Source of the DNA: JACVRM01 sp963755085
Lineage (GTDB): Bacteria; Actinomycetota; Thermoleophilia; Gaiellales; Gaiellaceae
Direction: 5' to 3'
Length of the DNA stretch: 64,000 bases
Assembly: GCA_963755085.1 (NCBI GenBank)
Contig: CAVWIN010000003.1
Location: 1-64,000 of the forward strand
Shown here: piece by piece, positions 39,182-48,477 of the stretch
Layout: every line of letters begins with the position of its first letter
Position numbering within the stretch: the stretch's first letter is position 1
Position numbers and translations under genes: made by a program
Notes under the pieces: generated by a model
Database searches by the model: none
Told to the model about the DNA's origin: nothing
The model's input: only the letters and a program-made list of their open reading frames with translations

Positions 39182-40459
39182 ATGATCCCGATCTTTGCTC
39201 TCCTGATCGGCGCGGCCGCCGGCGCGGTGGGCGCCTGGCTCCTTGCGCGTGCGCGCGCGGACGCGTCGATGACGGGGCTCCGGCTCGAGCTGGAGCACGA
39301 GCGCGCGCGGTTCGACGAGAAAGTCCAGCTGCTTGCGCGCGCCGAGGATGCGCTCGCGGACAGCTTCAAGGCCCTGTCCTCCGAGGCGCTGCGCTCGAAC
39401 AACACGGCGTTCCTCGAGCTCGCGCGCACCCAGCTGGAGCGGTTCCAGGTCAGTGCGCAGGGCGACCTCGAGCAGCGGCAGAAGGCGGTCGAGGCGATTG
39501 TCTCGCCGATCCGCGACTCGCTCGAGAAGGTCGACGGCCAGATCCGCACGCTGGAGCAGGCGCGCACGCACGCGTACAGCACGCTGTCGGAGCAGGTGCG
39601 CTCGCTCGCCGAAGGCCAGCAGGCCCTGCGCCTCGAGACCGGCAACCTCGTGACCGCCCTCCGCTCACCGAGCGTCCGCGGCCGCTGGGGCGAGATGCAG
39701 CTGAAGCGCGTCGTCGAGATGGCCGGCATGCTCGCCCACTGCGACTTCGTCGAGCAGACGACGACCACCTCCGACGACGGCCGGCTCCGGCCGGACATGA
39801 TCGTGAAGCTGCCGGGCGGCCGCAGCGTGGTCGTCGACGTCAAGGCCCCGCTCAGCGCGTACCTCGAGGCGCTCGAGGCGAAGGATGAGGTCACGCGCCA
39901 GGCGAAGCTCGCCGACCACGCACGCCAGGTGCGCGACCACATCCGCAAGCTGAGCGCCAAGAGCTACTGGAGCCAGTTCGAGGACGCCCCCGACTTCGTC
40001 GTCCTCTTCCTGCCGGGCGAGCCGTTCTTCAGCGCCGCGCTCGAGCAGGATCCGACCCTGATCGAGCAGGGCGTCGACCAGCAGGTGATCCTCGCGACGC
40101 CGACCACACTGATCGCGCTCCTCCGCGCGGTGGCCTACGGCTGGCGCCAGGAGCAGGTCGCCGAGAGCGCCCGGCACATCAGCGAGCTCGGCCGCGAGCT
40201 GCACACGCGCCTCTCGACGATGAGCGACCACTTCGCAAAGCTCGGCCGCAGCCTCGATAGCTCCGTGAAGGCCTACAACGATGCGATGGGCTCACTCGAG
40301 CGCCGCGTCCTCGTGACCGCCCGGCGCTTCAAGGAGCACGGCGCGGTCGCGAGCGAGGAGCTCGCCGAGCTGACGCCGATCGACCGGACGCCGCAGCTGG
40401 CGCAGGCGCCCGAGCTGCACCCCGTCCAGCCCGACGAGCCCGGCGTCGAAGCCGCCTAG
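39182..40459 (+). CDS. rmuC: DNA recombination protein RmuC
   Basis: 425 aa. N-terminal anchor helix (FALLIGAAAGAVGAWLLARA), coiled coil (about 30-155), then the RmuC nuclease-like core: SPSVRGRWGEMQLKRVVEMA, DGRLRPDMIVKLPGGRSVVV and DVKAPLSAYLEALE. The PD...DVKAP layout is PD-(D/E)XK-like. Limits inversions and processes DNA ends; exact activity in actinobacteria unknown. ATG 39182. Its stop overlaps the convergent Vms1-like gene by 4 nt. Confidence 0.9.
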   Translation: MIPIFALLIGAAAGAVGAWLLARARADASMTGLRLELEHERARFDEKVQLLARAEDALADSFKALSSEALRSNNTAFLELARTQLERFQVSAQGDLEQRQKAVEAIVSPIRDSLEKVDGQIRTLEQARTHAYSTLSEQVRSLAEGQQALRLETGNLVTALRSPSVRGRWGEMQLKRVVEMAGMLAHCDFVEQTTTTSDDGRLRPDMIVKLPGGRSVVVDVKAPLSAYLEALEAKDEVTRQAKLADHARQVRDHIRKLSAKSYWSQFEDAPDFVVLFLPGEPFFSAALEQDPTLIEQGVDQQVILATPTTLIALLRAVAYGWRQEQVAESARHISELGRELHTRLSTMSDHFAKLGRSLDSSVKAYNDAMGSLERRVLVTARRFKEHGAVASEELAELTPIDRTPQLAQAPELHPVQPDEPGVEAA

Positions 40460-41595
40460 AACCTGAGCAAGGCTCCGATCCCCTCCACAGGATCGAGGTC
40501 CTGGCGGTTCCGCAGCGCCCGCACCTGGCCGCCGTTGGCGAGCGTGTGGTGCACGGCCAGGTCGAGGCCGCGGTTGCGGTGCTCCATCTCGGTCCCGTCC
40601 AGCGGGCACTGGCCGCCGGACACCGACAGCCGCCCGCACCGCGGGCACTGCCAGGCGTCGTGCATGACGCCCTGCGAGAAGAGCAGGACATCCACCCGTG
40701 CGTCAGACGCCGCCTCGAGCGTCTGCGTCCACCCGGCCGCCGCACGCCCGTCCCTGCCGATCTCCTCGCGCCAGCGCTCGACGAGCTCGGTCTCGTCCTC
40801 CTCGCCAGCGCGCTCCAGCACCGGCAGAACAACCTCCAGCAGCTCGGCCGGGCCGGCCTGCGCCGGCGCCTGGGCCCACCCCACGACCGCATCCTTCACG
40901 TCGCCAGGGAGCGCGCTCTCGAACTCGCCGCGCATCTCCTGCGGGATGACGATGACCACTCGTGCCGACCTCGCGCGGCGAGCCTGCTGTCCGACCTCGC
41001 CGGCCACGGACTTGATGTGCTCCAGGACGAGGTTTTCGATGTGCCGCTGGTACCGCGCTTGCGACCAGCCGCCCTGGTCGTGCTGGCCGGGCGTGTCCCC
41101 CGACCGGTCCACCACCTCCTCGAGCCGCCCCGCCGTGAGCCGGTAAACCCGGCCCTGCTCGCGCGAGACCACGGCCACGATCGCGCCGGTGCCACGGCCG
41201 ACGAGCGGCACGAGCGGCGTGAGGAGGGCCTCGCGCCCGACCGATACGGCGTCGTCGACCGACTCGGCGAGCGCCAGCGTCCGCCAGAGATTGTCGAGCC
41301 CCGAGCAGAAGACGGCCACACCGTGCGCGCCGTCGCGGTCGAAGTCGGTCTCGAACCAGCGGCGGATCCGTTCGACGTCACCGCGCAGTGCCTCGCGCTG
41401 GTCGTGGCTCAGGCTCGTCGGATCGCTGTGGCTTGTGCGCAGCCCGTCGAGCAGCGAGTTCACCCGTGTCGAGGTATCGCGGGCGTTCGGCGTGTCGCTC
41501 GGATCGAGGTCGACGTATACGCTGATCGCGCAGCCGTGCGCCGCACGAAACTCGGCGAGCTGACGCAGCGTCTCCCACGTGACGGTCGCGGCCAC
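40456..41595 (-). CDS. Vms1/eRF1-like protein (baeRF family) with zinc ribbon
   Basis: 379 aa. Mixed domain start (ISVYVDLDPSDTPNARD), then an eRF1-domain-2-like segment with GQHDQGGWSQARYQRHIE at 170-187, the position of the GGQ or Q loop that attacks peptidyl-tRNA esters. The C-terminus has a release-factor-like domain with zinc ribbon CPRCGRLSVSGGQCPLDGTE. Likely a peptidyl-tRNA hydrolase or ribosome-rescue factor. The glutamine in GGWSQ is compatible with Vms1-type catalysis; activity is inferred. Confidence 0.75.
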   Translation of the reverse strand: MAATVTWETLRQLAEFRAAHGCAISVYVDLDPSDTPNARDTSTRVNSLLDGLRTSHSDPTSLSHDQREALRGDVERIRRWFETDFDRDGAHGVAVFCSGLDNLWRTLALAESVDDAVSVGREALLTPLVPLVGRGTGAIVAVVSREQGRVYRLTAGRLEEVVDRSGDTPGQHDQGGWSQARYQRHIENLVLEHIKSVAGEVGQQARRARSARVVIVIPQEMRGEFESALPGDVKDAVVGWAQAPAQAGPAELLEVVLPVLERAGEEDETELVERWREEIGRDGRAAAGWTQTLEAASDARVDVLLFSQGVMHDAWQCPRCGRLSVSGGQCPLDGTEMEHRNRGLDLAVHHTLANGGQVRALRNRQDLDPVEGIGALLRF

Positions 41596-41634
41596 GGCCG
41601 AGGAGTCTAGGCGCCGCAGAGCGTCCGATGCGCG

Positions 41635-42159
41635 TCAGAGTGTGGCGCGCCGCGCGGGCGGCGGCTCGGTACGCGTCATCGCCTCGAGCTCGGCGGCGGC
41701 GCGGCGCGCCTCGCGGACGAAAAGCGATGCGTAGAACCGCTGGAGCAGCGCCCCCGCCGGGAACGCGAGCACGGAGAGCGCAGCTACCAGCTCGCCCGTC
41801 GAGGCGGCGTACGCGACCCCGGCGACGCCGTACACGACCAGATAGGCGAGCACGACGCCGGCGAAGATCCGCAAGGCCCACGAAAGGCGCGCCGTTCCCG
41901 CGATCAGCGACCCTCCGTGCCCCGGCTCGATCTCGCCCTCGAGCACCGGCCGGAACGGCGTCAGCGGGATGCTCGGGACGTAGACGAGCCGGACGGGTGG
42001 CCCCGGATCGCCCTGGAACAGCGACCGGCGGTCCCGGATGACCTCCCGGAGGCGGGCGGTCGCCTGATCGGGTGGCAGCGGCGACGCGATCTCGAAGGTC
42101 CGGCGCGGGTCGACGACGGCTTGGAGGCGGTCGCGGGCGGGAAGGTTCATGCCATCCAT
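41635..42159 (-). CDS. Membrane protein, unknown function
   Basis: 174 aa from ATG 42159 (ATG 42150 also possible). A soluble START/SRPBCC-like N-terminal part (RRTFEIASPLPPDQATARLR ... VRLVYVPSIPLTPFRPVLEG) is followed by two TM helices (WALRIFAGVVLAYLVVYGVA and GELVAALSVLAFPAGALLQR) and a short charged tail. Family unknown to me. It is divergent from trxB with about 60 bp between starts, so a shared regulatory region is likely. Confidence 0.6.
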   Translation of the reverse strand: MDGMNLPARDRLQAVVDPRRTFEIASPLPPDQATARLREVIRDRRSLFQGDPGPPVRLVYVPSIPLTPFRPVLEGEIEPGHGGSLIAGTARLSWALRIFAGVVLAYLVVYGVAGVAYAASTGELVAALSVLAFPAGALLQRFYASLFVREARRAAAELEAMTRTEPPPARRATL

Positions 42160-42221
42160 TTCGTTCAATAAGGTGAGGCCCGCTACGCGGCAAAGCAGGG
42201 CCACGACCTGAAGGAGCAACA

Positions 42222-43193
42222 TTGAGCAGCACCGACGTGCGTGAAGTGATCATTATCGGAGGCGGGCCCGCCGGCTACACGGCCGCGCTTTACAGCGCCC
42301 GCGCCAACCTGAGGCCGCTCGTGATCGAGGGCTTCGCCTGGGGCGGCCAGCTGATGATCACGAGCGACGTGGAGAACTACCCCGGCTACGCAGAAGGCGT
42401 GCTCGGGCCGGAGATGATGCGCGACTTCCGCAAGCAGGCGGAGCGCTTCGGCGCCGAGTTCGTCACCGACGACGTGACACGCGTGGACTTCTCCGAGCAG
42501 CCGTTCCGCATCTGGGTCGGCGACGACGAGTACCGCGCCGACTCCGTGATCGTCTCGACCGGGGCGAGCGCCCGCCAGCTCGGGCTACCTTCCGAGCGGA
42601 CGCTCCAGGGCCGCGGCGTCTCCTACTGCGCCGTCTGCGACGCCGCCTTCTTCGGCGACAAGCGCGTGATCGTCGTCGGCGGCGGCGACTCGGCGATGGA
42701 GGAGGCCGTCTTCCTGGCCAAGTTTGCGTCGAGCGTCACCGTCGTGCATCGCCGCGACGAGTTCCGCGCCTCGCCGATCATGCTCGACCGCGCCCGCAAC
42801 AACGAGAAGATCTCGTTCGTCCTGAACAGCGTCGTCGACGAGGTCATCGGCGAGGGCAAGGTCACCACCGTGCGGCTGCAGGACGTCCGCACCGGCGAGA
42901 CGACCGACGTGGAGGCGGACGGGCTGTTCGTCGCCATCGGCCACGACCCGAACACGGCCCTCTTCCTCGACCAGCTCGACCACGACGACGCCGGCTACCT
43001 GGTAACGAGGCCCGGGTCAACCGCGACGAACGTGGAGGGCGTCTTCGCGGTCGGCGACGTCGTCGACCACGTCTACCGGCAGGCGATCACCGCCGCCGGC
43101 TCCGGCTGCATGGGCGCCCTCGACGCCGAGCGCTGGCTCGCCGCGCGCGAGGGCCACGCGGGCACGCCGCTCCCGGAAACCGCTCAGGTTTAG
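42222..43193 (+). CDS. trxB: Thioredoxin reductase
   Basis: 323 aa. FAD-binding GGGPAGYTAALYSARANLRP, redox-active disulfide CAVCD inside VSYCAVCDAAFFGDKRV, NADPH-binding VVGGGDSAMEEAVFLA with VVHRRDEFRA, and the C-terminal FAD motif VEGVFAVGDVVDHVYRQAIT. Transfers electrons from NADPH to thioredoxin. Starts with TTG 42222 behind AAGGAGCAACA. No thioredoxin gene is adjacent in this window. Confidence 0.95.
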   Translation: MSSTDVREVIIIGGGPAGYTAALYSARANLRPLVIEGFAWGGQLMITSDVENYPGYAEGVLGPEMMRDFRKQAERFGAEFVTDDVTRVDFSEQPFRIWVGDDEYRADSVIVSTGASARQLGLPSERTLQGRGVSYCAVCDAAFFGDKRVIVVGGGDSAMEEAVFLAKFASSVTVVHRRDEFRASPIMLDRARNNEKISFVLNSVVDEVIGEGKVTTVRLQDVRTGETTDVEADGLFVAIGHDPNTALFLDQLDHDDAGYLVTRPGSTATNVEGVFAVGDVVDHVYRQAITAAGSGCMGALDAERWLAAREGHAGTPLPETAQV

Positions 43194-43223
43194 CCCGGCA
43201 CCACGCCGCTACGATCGCCGCCG

Positions 43224-43670
43224 GTGCCGTTCTTCATCTGCCCGAACTGCAAGGAGCGCTCGATCGACCACGATGGGCGCGAGGGCCTCACCGGTCAGGC
43301 TGTCCAATGCGCACGCTGCGGGTTCGGCTTCCTCTTCGAGCTGATGGACGACTACTACCCGGCGCCGACGACCGGGTTCGTCGTCTGCGACCAGACCGGC
43401 CGCGTCCTCGCCAGCGGACGCGGCGTCTTCGAGCTGACGGGTTACTCGGAGGGCGACCTGATCGGCATGGACGCGATGCAGGCGCTCGGGCTCTCCGGCT
43501 GGGAGGACGGCAAGAACCCGGCGGAGCTCTCGCTCGAATGGGGCGTCCGCCGGCTCGGCGAGCACCTGGAGCTACGCACGCACGCCGGCACGCACAAGCG
43601 CATCACCGCGGACTTCTTCCCCGCCTACGACGATGACGGCGGGCTGTTGATCGCGCTCACGCCGGTCTGA
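43224..43670 (+). CDS. Zinc-finger plus PAS domain sensor protein
   Basis: 148 aa. Four-Cys zinc knuckle (FFICPNCKERSIDHDGREG ... VQCARCGFGF), then a PAS domain (TTGFVVCDQTGRVLASGRGV, FELTGYSEGDLIGMDAMQAL). No kinase or output domain, so it must signal by interaction. GTG start 43224. It follows trxB by 30 bp, perhaps in one operon; a redox-sensing role is tempting but unproven. Its 3' end overlaps nth by 14 nt. Confidence 0.75.
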   Translation: MPFFICPNCKERSIDHDGREGLTGQAVQCARCGFGFLFELMDDYYPAPTTGFVVCDQTGRVLASGRGVFELTGYSEGDLIGMDAMQALGLSGWEDGKNPAELSLEWGVRRLGEHLELRTHAGTHKRITADFFPAYDDDGGLLIALTPV

Positions 43671-44352
43671 GTGCCGGCTGCACGTCGACGCGGCTCGACG
43701 GGCAAAGGTCGTTCACCACGCACTCCGCGCACTCCGGCGCCCGCGCGATGCAGACGCGCCGGCCATGCCAGATCAGCAGGTGCGGGAAGCGCCCCCAGTC
43801 GTCGCGCGGGACGATCCGCTGGAGGTCGCGCTCGATCTTCACCGGGTCGTCCTGGCGCGTGAGCCCGAGGCGCTGTGCCAGGCGCCGCACGTGCGTGTCG
43901 ACGACGATCCCCTGCGCGCTGCCGAGCTCGGCCGCGACGACGTTCGCCGTTTTGCGGGCGACGCCCGGGAGCGTCACGAGCTCCTCGAGCCGGGTCGGCA
44001 CCTCGCCGTCGAACTCGTCGAGCAGCTTGCGCATCGTCCCGCGCAGCGAGCGCGCCTTCTGGCGGAAGAAGCCGGTGGCGAAGATGTCGCCCTCGAGCTC
44101 CTCCGGCGGCACGGCCAGGTAGTCCTCGGGCCGCCGGTACTTCTGGAAGAGGGTCTCGGTGACGCGGTTGACGTTCACGTCGGTCGTCTGCGCCGAGAGC
44201 ATCACCGACACGAGCAGCTCGAGCGGCGAGCGGAACTTCAGCGCGATCGTCGCGTCCGGGTGGGCGGCGGCGAGGCGGTCGATGATCGGCCGGATGCGGT
44301 CGCGGCGGCGGCCAACGGGCCGGCGTGCCTCGCGGACGTAGCTACGCGCCAC
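43657..44352 (-). CDS. nth: Endonuclease III
   Basis: 231 aa from GTG 44352, which overlaps the stop of the upstream phosphoesterase gene. PLELLVSVMLSAQTTDVNVN, helix-hairpin-helix with catalytic Lys (LVTLPGVARKTANVVAAELG), catalytic Asp (IVVDTHVRRLAQRLG) and a 4Fe-4S loop CIARAPECAECVVNDLC. Removes oxidised pyrimidines in base-excision repair. The longer ORF upstream is shadow of the preceding gene. Confidence 0.93.
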   Translation of the reverse strand: MARSYVREARRPVGRRRDRIRPIIDRLAAAHPDATIALKFRSPLELLVSVMLSAQTTDVNVNRVTETLFQKYRRPEDYLAVPPEELEGDIFATGFFRQKARSLRGTMRKLLDEFDGEVPTRLEELVTLPGVARKTANVVAAELGSAQGIVVDTHVRRLAQRLGLTRQDDPVKIERDLQRIVPRDDWGRFPHLLIWHGRRVCIARAPECAECVVNDLCPSSRVDVQPALRPA

Positions 44353-45103
44353 GGCCGGCGAACTCCGGCCGTTCGCGAGCGAGCTGCTCGAAGAACTCCA
44401 CCGCGGCCTGCCGGCTCTCCGGCTCGAGCAGCGTCTCGCGGGCGTACTCGGCCGCCTCCGGGAACCCGGTCGCCTCGTAGGCGGTTGCGGCAGCCGCGAC
44501 GTCGTACTCCGTGCGGCGGTGGTGGACGCCGTGCGCGACCAGCGCCCAGTACGCGCCGGGCTGGTCCTCGTAGGGAAGGCCGACGCTGCCGGCGTTGGCG
44601 ACAGTGATCCCGTCGAGCTCGCGGATCCACTGGGAGTGCGTGTGCCCGCAGACGACGACGTTGGCGTCGGCAGTGGCAAGCGCCTCGCGCAGCCGGTCGT
44701 CGGGCGTGTCGGGCGTCAGCACCTCGAGGTCGCTGCGCGGCGAGCCGTGGCAGAACAGCGTCGGGCCCGCCCCGTCCGCGACCACGCGGACGTTCGCCGG
44801 GAGCGAGCGCATGAACTCGAGCCGCTCCGGGCCGAGCTGCTCGCTCAGCCACTCGAACCGGGCGTGGCCGAGCTCCTCCTCCGGCGCCGTGCCTTCGGCG
44901 AGCTCGCGCTCCGCGTTGCCGCTGAGGAACAGCGCCCGGTCGCCAAGCGCGCGCAGCCGGTCGAACGTCTCGACCGGCATCGGCCCGGCCGCGAAGTCGC
45001 CGCCGATCACGATGACGTCGACGCCCTCGCGCTGGACGTCGGCAAGCACCACCTCGAGCGCGGGCAGGTTCCCGTGGATGTCGTAGAGGGCGGCGACTCG
45101 CAT
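44342..45103 (-). CDS. Metallophosphoesterase, YfcE-like
   Basis: 253 aa from ATG 45103. Calcineurin-like motifs: LYDIHGNLPALEVVLADVQR (D-x-H), VIVIGGDFAAGP (GGD), LSGNAERELAEG (GN-x-E), CHGSPRSDLEVLTPDTPDD and VVCGHTHSQW (GHTH). The first motif is DIHGN, complete for two metals. Substrate unknown; relatives hydrolyse cyclic or other phosphodiesters. Overlaps nth by 11 nt, so they are translated together. Confidence 0.88.
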   Translation of the reverse strand: MRVAALYDIHGNLPALEVVLADVQREGVDVIVIGGDFAAGPMPVETFDRLRALGDRALFLSGNAERELAEGTAPEEELGHARFEWLSEQLGPERLEFMRSLPANVRVVADGAGPTLFCHGSPRSDLEVLTPDTPDDRLREALATADANVVVCGHTHSQWIRELDGITVANAGSVGLPYEDQPGAYWALVAHGVHHRRTEYDVAAAATAYEATGFPEAAEYARETLLEPESRQAAVEFFEQLARERPEFAGRGA

Positions 45104-45120
45104 GGGTCGGAAGACGGTAG

Positions 45121-48100
45121 CTACGCGACGGAGGCGAACGCGGCAGCGGGCTCCTGCACGAGGCGCGGGCCGGCGCACACGGCTCCGAGCGCGGGGCAGC
45201 CGGCGCAGACACGCTCGCTCGGCGTCGGGCGGAAGGCGCCCGCCGCGATCGTCTCCACGACCTCGCCCAGCTCGGCCTCGAGGGCGGCGACATCCGCTAG
45301 CCCGTACGTGGCGGCGACAGGCTCGTCCGGCCGCTCGAGGAACTGGTAGACGACCTCGACCTCCTCGGCGCCTGCCCGCAGGCACGCGAGCGCATAGACG
45401 AGGCGCTGGAGGCGATAGTCGGCCTCGACCACCTCGGCCGGGCTCTCGTCGCCGAGCGCGTTCGACTTGTAGTCGACGACCAGCGCGCGCCCGGCGCCGC
45501 GGTGCACGACGTCCAGGTAGCCGTGGAAGAGCACGCCCGCGTGCTCGAAGACGAAATGCGGCTCGCGCCGGACGCCGTCGAGTGCGGCGAGCCTCGTGGC
45601 GAGCGGCGACGCGCAGTAGGCGGCGAGCAGCTCGCGCACGCGCGTGACGTTCTCCGTCGTCGCGCCCGGGTAGGCCGAGCGAACGCGCGCCTCGAGGTCA
45701 TCTGGCACACCCGGCGCGCCCAGGTCGATCTCCTCGAGCAGGCTGTGGACGGCGCTGCCGATCTCCGCCGCGTCGAGCCCCTCGTGCCCGGGGACACCGC
45801 GTCCGGTGCCGGAGTCGGCCGGCCGCATCCCGGCGACCCGCTCGGCGTAGTAGCGGTACGAGCAGCGGTCGAACGTCGCGATAGCCGTGAACGAGAGCTT
45901 GCGCGGCACGTGCAGCGGCGCCGGCTCGACGGCGGCGAGCTCGGGCAGGACGGGCGCCGGCTCCGAGCGGCCGGCCGGGATCGCCTCGAAGAGCGCGAGC
46001 TGGCCGTCCTCGGCCGGCGGCGCCTCCGCGGGTGCCTCCTCCGCGCCGCGGTCGACGCGTACGAGCAGCGTGGCGCCTTCGCGCTGCAGCTCGACCGTGG
46101 CGGCCTCGAGCTCCTCGCCGGCGTCCAGCCGCTTCAGCACCCAGCCCATCGGCGTCGTGTCGTCCGGCTTCGCGAAGTCGACCGAGCCGGCCACGATGAG
46201 CCGGTCGATCGCGCGGGTCATGGCGACGTAGTAGAGGCGGAGCCGCTCCGCCTGCTGCTCGGCCTCCCGGCGCTGCAGCACCTCGTCGTACGCGAATGCC
46301 GGCCGCCGCTTGCTCGTCGCCGGGTCGACGATACGGAAGCCGAAGCGGCCGTCCGAGAGCGCGAGGATCTCCTCCGCCGACGCTGCCGTCTTCTCGCGCC
46401 CGGCGTCGGCGACGACAACCACCTTGAACTCCAGCCCCTTGGCGGCGTGGATGGTGAGCAGCCGGATCGCGTCCGCCCCCTCCTCCTCCGCGACCGCCTC
46501 CAGCTCGCGCGCGCCGACGGCCTCCTGGTCGCGGATGAAGCGGACGAAGCCCTCGATGTCGCGGCCGCGCAGCTCCTCGTACGAGCGCGCGAGCCGCGCG
46601 AGCTTGCGCAGATTGGCATAGCGGCGGCGCCCGTCCCAGCGCGAAAGCACGGCGAGGTCGTAGTCGTGCGCGGCGACGATCTCCTCGCAGAGCCGCTCGA
46701 GCGGCAGGCGCGGCGCCCCGGACGAGATCCGCTCGTAGCGCTGCTTGAACGCAGCCAGCAGCCGCGCGTCGTCCGCGTCCAGCTCGGGGACGCCGCGCTC
46801 CACGCCGACGAAGAGCGGGCGCTTCGGCGCCGAGTGGCGGAGCAGCACGAGCGCGTCGTTGGACAGGCCGACGAACGGCGAGGCGAGCACGGTGACGAGC
46901 GCCTGATCGTCGTAGCGGTTGTGCACGAGCCGCAGGTAGGCGAGCAGGTCGACGACCTGCTGCTGGCCGAAATAGCCGCGACCCGTGGCCCGGTACGTGG
47001 GGAGGCCGAGGGCGCGGAGCTCCTGCTCGTACCACTCCGCGTCGGTGCCGGCGGCGAAGAGCAGGACGATCTCCCCGGGAGTGGCGTCGCCGCGGTCGAC
47101 GAGCTCGTGGACCCGGCGGGCAACCGCCCGCGCCTCGGCACGCCGCCAGTGCATCCCGGGTCCGGTGTCACGGTACGACGCCTTGTCGGTCACGAGCAGC
47201 TCGACCGGGTGACCGAACACCGGGTCGGGGAACTCGCCCGACGCGGCTAGCGGTTGGAACTCGTCGCCGAACTCCTCCGCGAACAGGTGGTTGACCGCGG
47301 CGAGGACGTCGGGACGCGAGCGGTAGTTGCGCGTCAGCGCGAGCCCGCCGCCCTCGTCGGCGCGCCGCTCGCGGAACACCTGCACGTCCGCGTGCCGGAA
47401 CCCGTAGATGGACTGGAACTCGTCGCCGACGAAGAAGACCTCCTTCCCGCCGGGCCCGGCGCTGATCAGGTCGATCAGCTCGCACTGGAGGCGATTGGTG
47501 TCCTGGAACTCGTCGACGCTGACGTGGCGGAAGCGGAGCTGCTCGCGCTCGCGGATCGCGTCGTGCCCGCGCAGCAGGTCGCGCGCGGCGAGCTGGAGGT
47601 CCTCGAAGTCGAGGGCCGCCTCGCGCCGCTTCGCGGCGGCGTACTCCGTCGCGAAGCCCTCGAGCAGCGCCTGGAGCAGGTCGCGGTCGCGCATCGCGAC
47701 CTCGTCGAGGGAGGCCTGCTCGACCCGCTTGCGCGCCTCCTCGTAGGTCGCAGTGCGGGCCCCTTGCCGGTTCTTGTGCGGGCTCAGGTCGAGCAGCTGC
47801 TCCGCGGAGGGCGAGCGCCCGAGGATGTCGAGCAGCCGCGCGGCGTTCGCGCGCTGCAGCTCCGAGGCATCCGTATCGTCGGCCAGGCAGCGGGCGGCCT
47901 CGGCCAGCGCCTCGACGCGGCCGGCGAGCTGCGGCGGCGTGCCGAGCTCGAGCACCAACGGCCGCCCCGCCGAGCGCAGCGTCTCGTAGATGCCCGTCAG
48001 CATGCGCCGCAGCCCCGGAGCCGTGTACGTCGCGAGCAGTCGGATCCGGTCGGGCTCGTCCTCCGAACAGAACGCGTCGAGCGCGGCTTCGAAGGCCTCG

Positions 48101-48477
48101 GAGCGCAGCACCGCCGCCTGGGCCTCGTCGAGCTCGCGGAAGCGCGGGTCGAGCCCGGCCTGGAACGGGTACGCCTTCAGGAGCCGGTTGCAGAAGCCGT
48201 GGATGGTCGAGATCCAGGCGCCGTCAAGCGCGCGCGCGAGGTCGTGGCGGCCGCGAGCGTGGAGCTCCGAGCGGATACGCGAGCGCAGCTCGCCGGCGGC
48301 GCGCTTGGTGTAGGTGATGACGAGCATCGAGTCGACGTCGACGCCCTCGTCGCAGACCGCGCGGACGAAGCGCTCGACGAGGACGGCCGTCTTCCCGGTG
48401 CCGGCGCCGGCGGAGACGAAGACCCGGCCGCGCGCCTCGACGGCCGCTGCCTGCTCGGGGTTCGGGGAGACGCTCAC
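45121..48477 (-). CDS. UvrD-family helicase with C-terminal RecB-like nuclease (AddA-like)
   Basis: 1118 aa from GTG 48477, overlapping the preceding nuclease gene (GTGA). Superfamily 1 helicase: Walker A FVSAGAGTGKTAVLVERFVR near residue 20, DEFQDTNRLQCELIDL (motif II), LTRNYRSRPDVLAAVNHLFA (motif IV region), LTIHAAKGLEFKVVVVADAG and YVAMTRAIDRLIVAGSVDF (motif VI). The RecB-type nuclease is near 1000-1060: LFHGYLDVVHRGAGRALVVD and DYKSNALG, plus a late Cys pair. With the AddB-like neighbour it should form a dual-nuclease end-resection complex for double-strand-break repair. Confidence 0.88.
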   Translation of the reverse strand: MSVSPNPEQAAAVEARGRVFVSAGAGTGKTAVLVERFVRAVCDEGVDVDSMLVITYTKRAAGELRSRIRSELHARGRHDLARALDGAWISTIHGFCNRLLKAYPFQAGLDPRFRELDEAQAAVLRSEAFEAALDAFCSEDEPDRIRLLATYTAPGLRRMLTGIYETLRSAGRPLVLELGTPPQLAGRVEALAEAARCLADDTDASELQRANAARLLDILGRSPSAEQLLDLSPHKNRQGARTATYEEARKRVEQASLDEVAMRDRDLLQALLEGFATEYAAAKRREAALDFEDLQLAARDLLRGHDAIREREQLRFRHVSVDEFQDTNRLQCELIDLISAGPGGKEVFFVGDEFQSIYGFRHADVQVFRERRADEGGGLALTRNYRSRPDVLAAVNHLFAEEFGDEFQPLAASGEFPDPVFGHPVELLVTDKASYRDTGPGMHWRRAEARAVARRVHELVDRGDATPGEIVLLFAAGTDAEWYEQELRALGLPTYRATGRGYFGQQQVVDLLAYLRLVHNRYDDQALVTVLASPFVGLSNDALVLLRHSAPKRPLFVGVERGVPELDADDARLLAAFKQRYERISSGAPRLPLERLCEEIVAAHDYDLAVLSRWDGRRRYANLRKLARLARSYEELRGRDIEGFVRFIRDQEAVGARELEAVAEEEGADAIRLLTIHAAKGLEFKVVVVADAGREKTAASAEEILALSDGRFGFRIVDPATSKRRPAFAYDEVLQRREAEQQAERLRLYYVAMTRAIDRLIVAGSVDFAKPDDTTPMGWVLKRLDAGEELEAATVELQREGATLLVRVDRGAEEAPAEAPPAEDGQLALFEAIPAGRSEPAPVLPELAAVEPAPLHVPRKLSFTAIATFDRCSYRYYAERVAGMRPADSGTGRGVPGHEGLDAAEIGSAVHSLLEEIDLGAPGVPDDLEARVRSAYPGATTENVTRVRELLAAYCASPLATRLAALDGVRREPHFVFEHAGVLFHGYLDVVHRGAGRALVVDYKSNALGDESPAEVVEADYRLQRLVYALACLRAGAEEVEVVYQFLERPDEPVAATYGLADVAALEAELGEVVETIAAGAFRPTPSERVCAGCPALGAVCAGPRLVQEPAAAFASVA

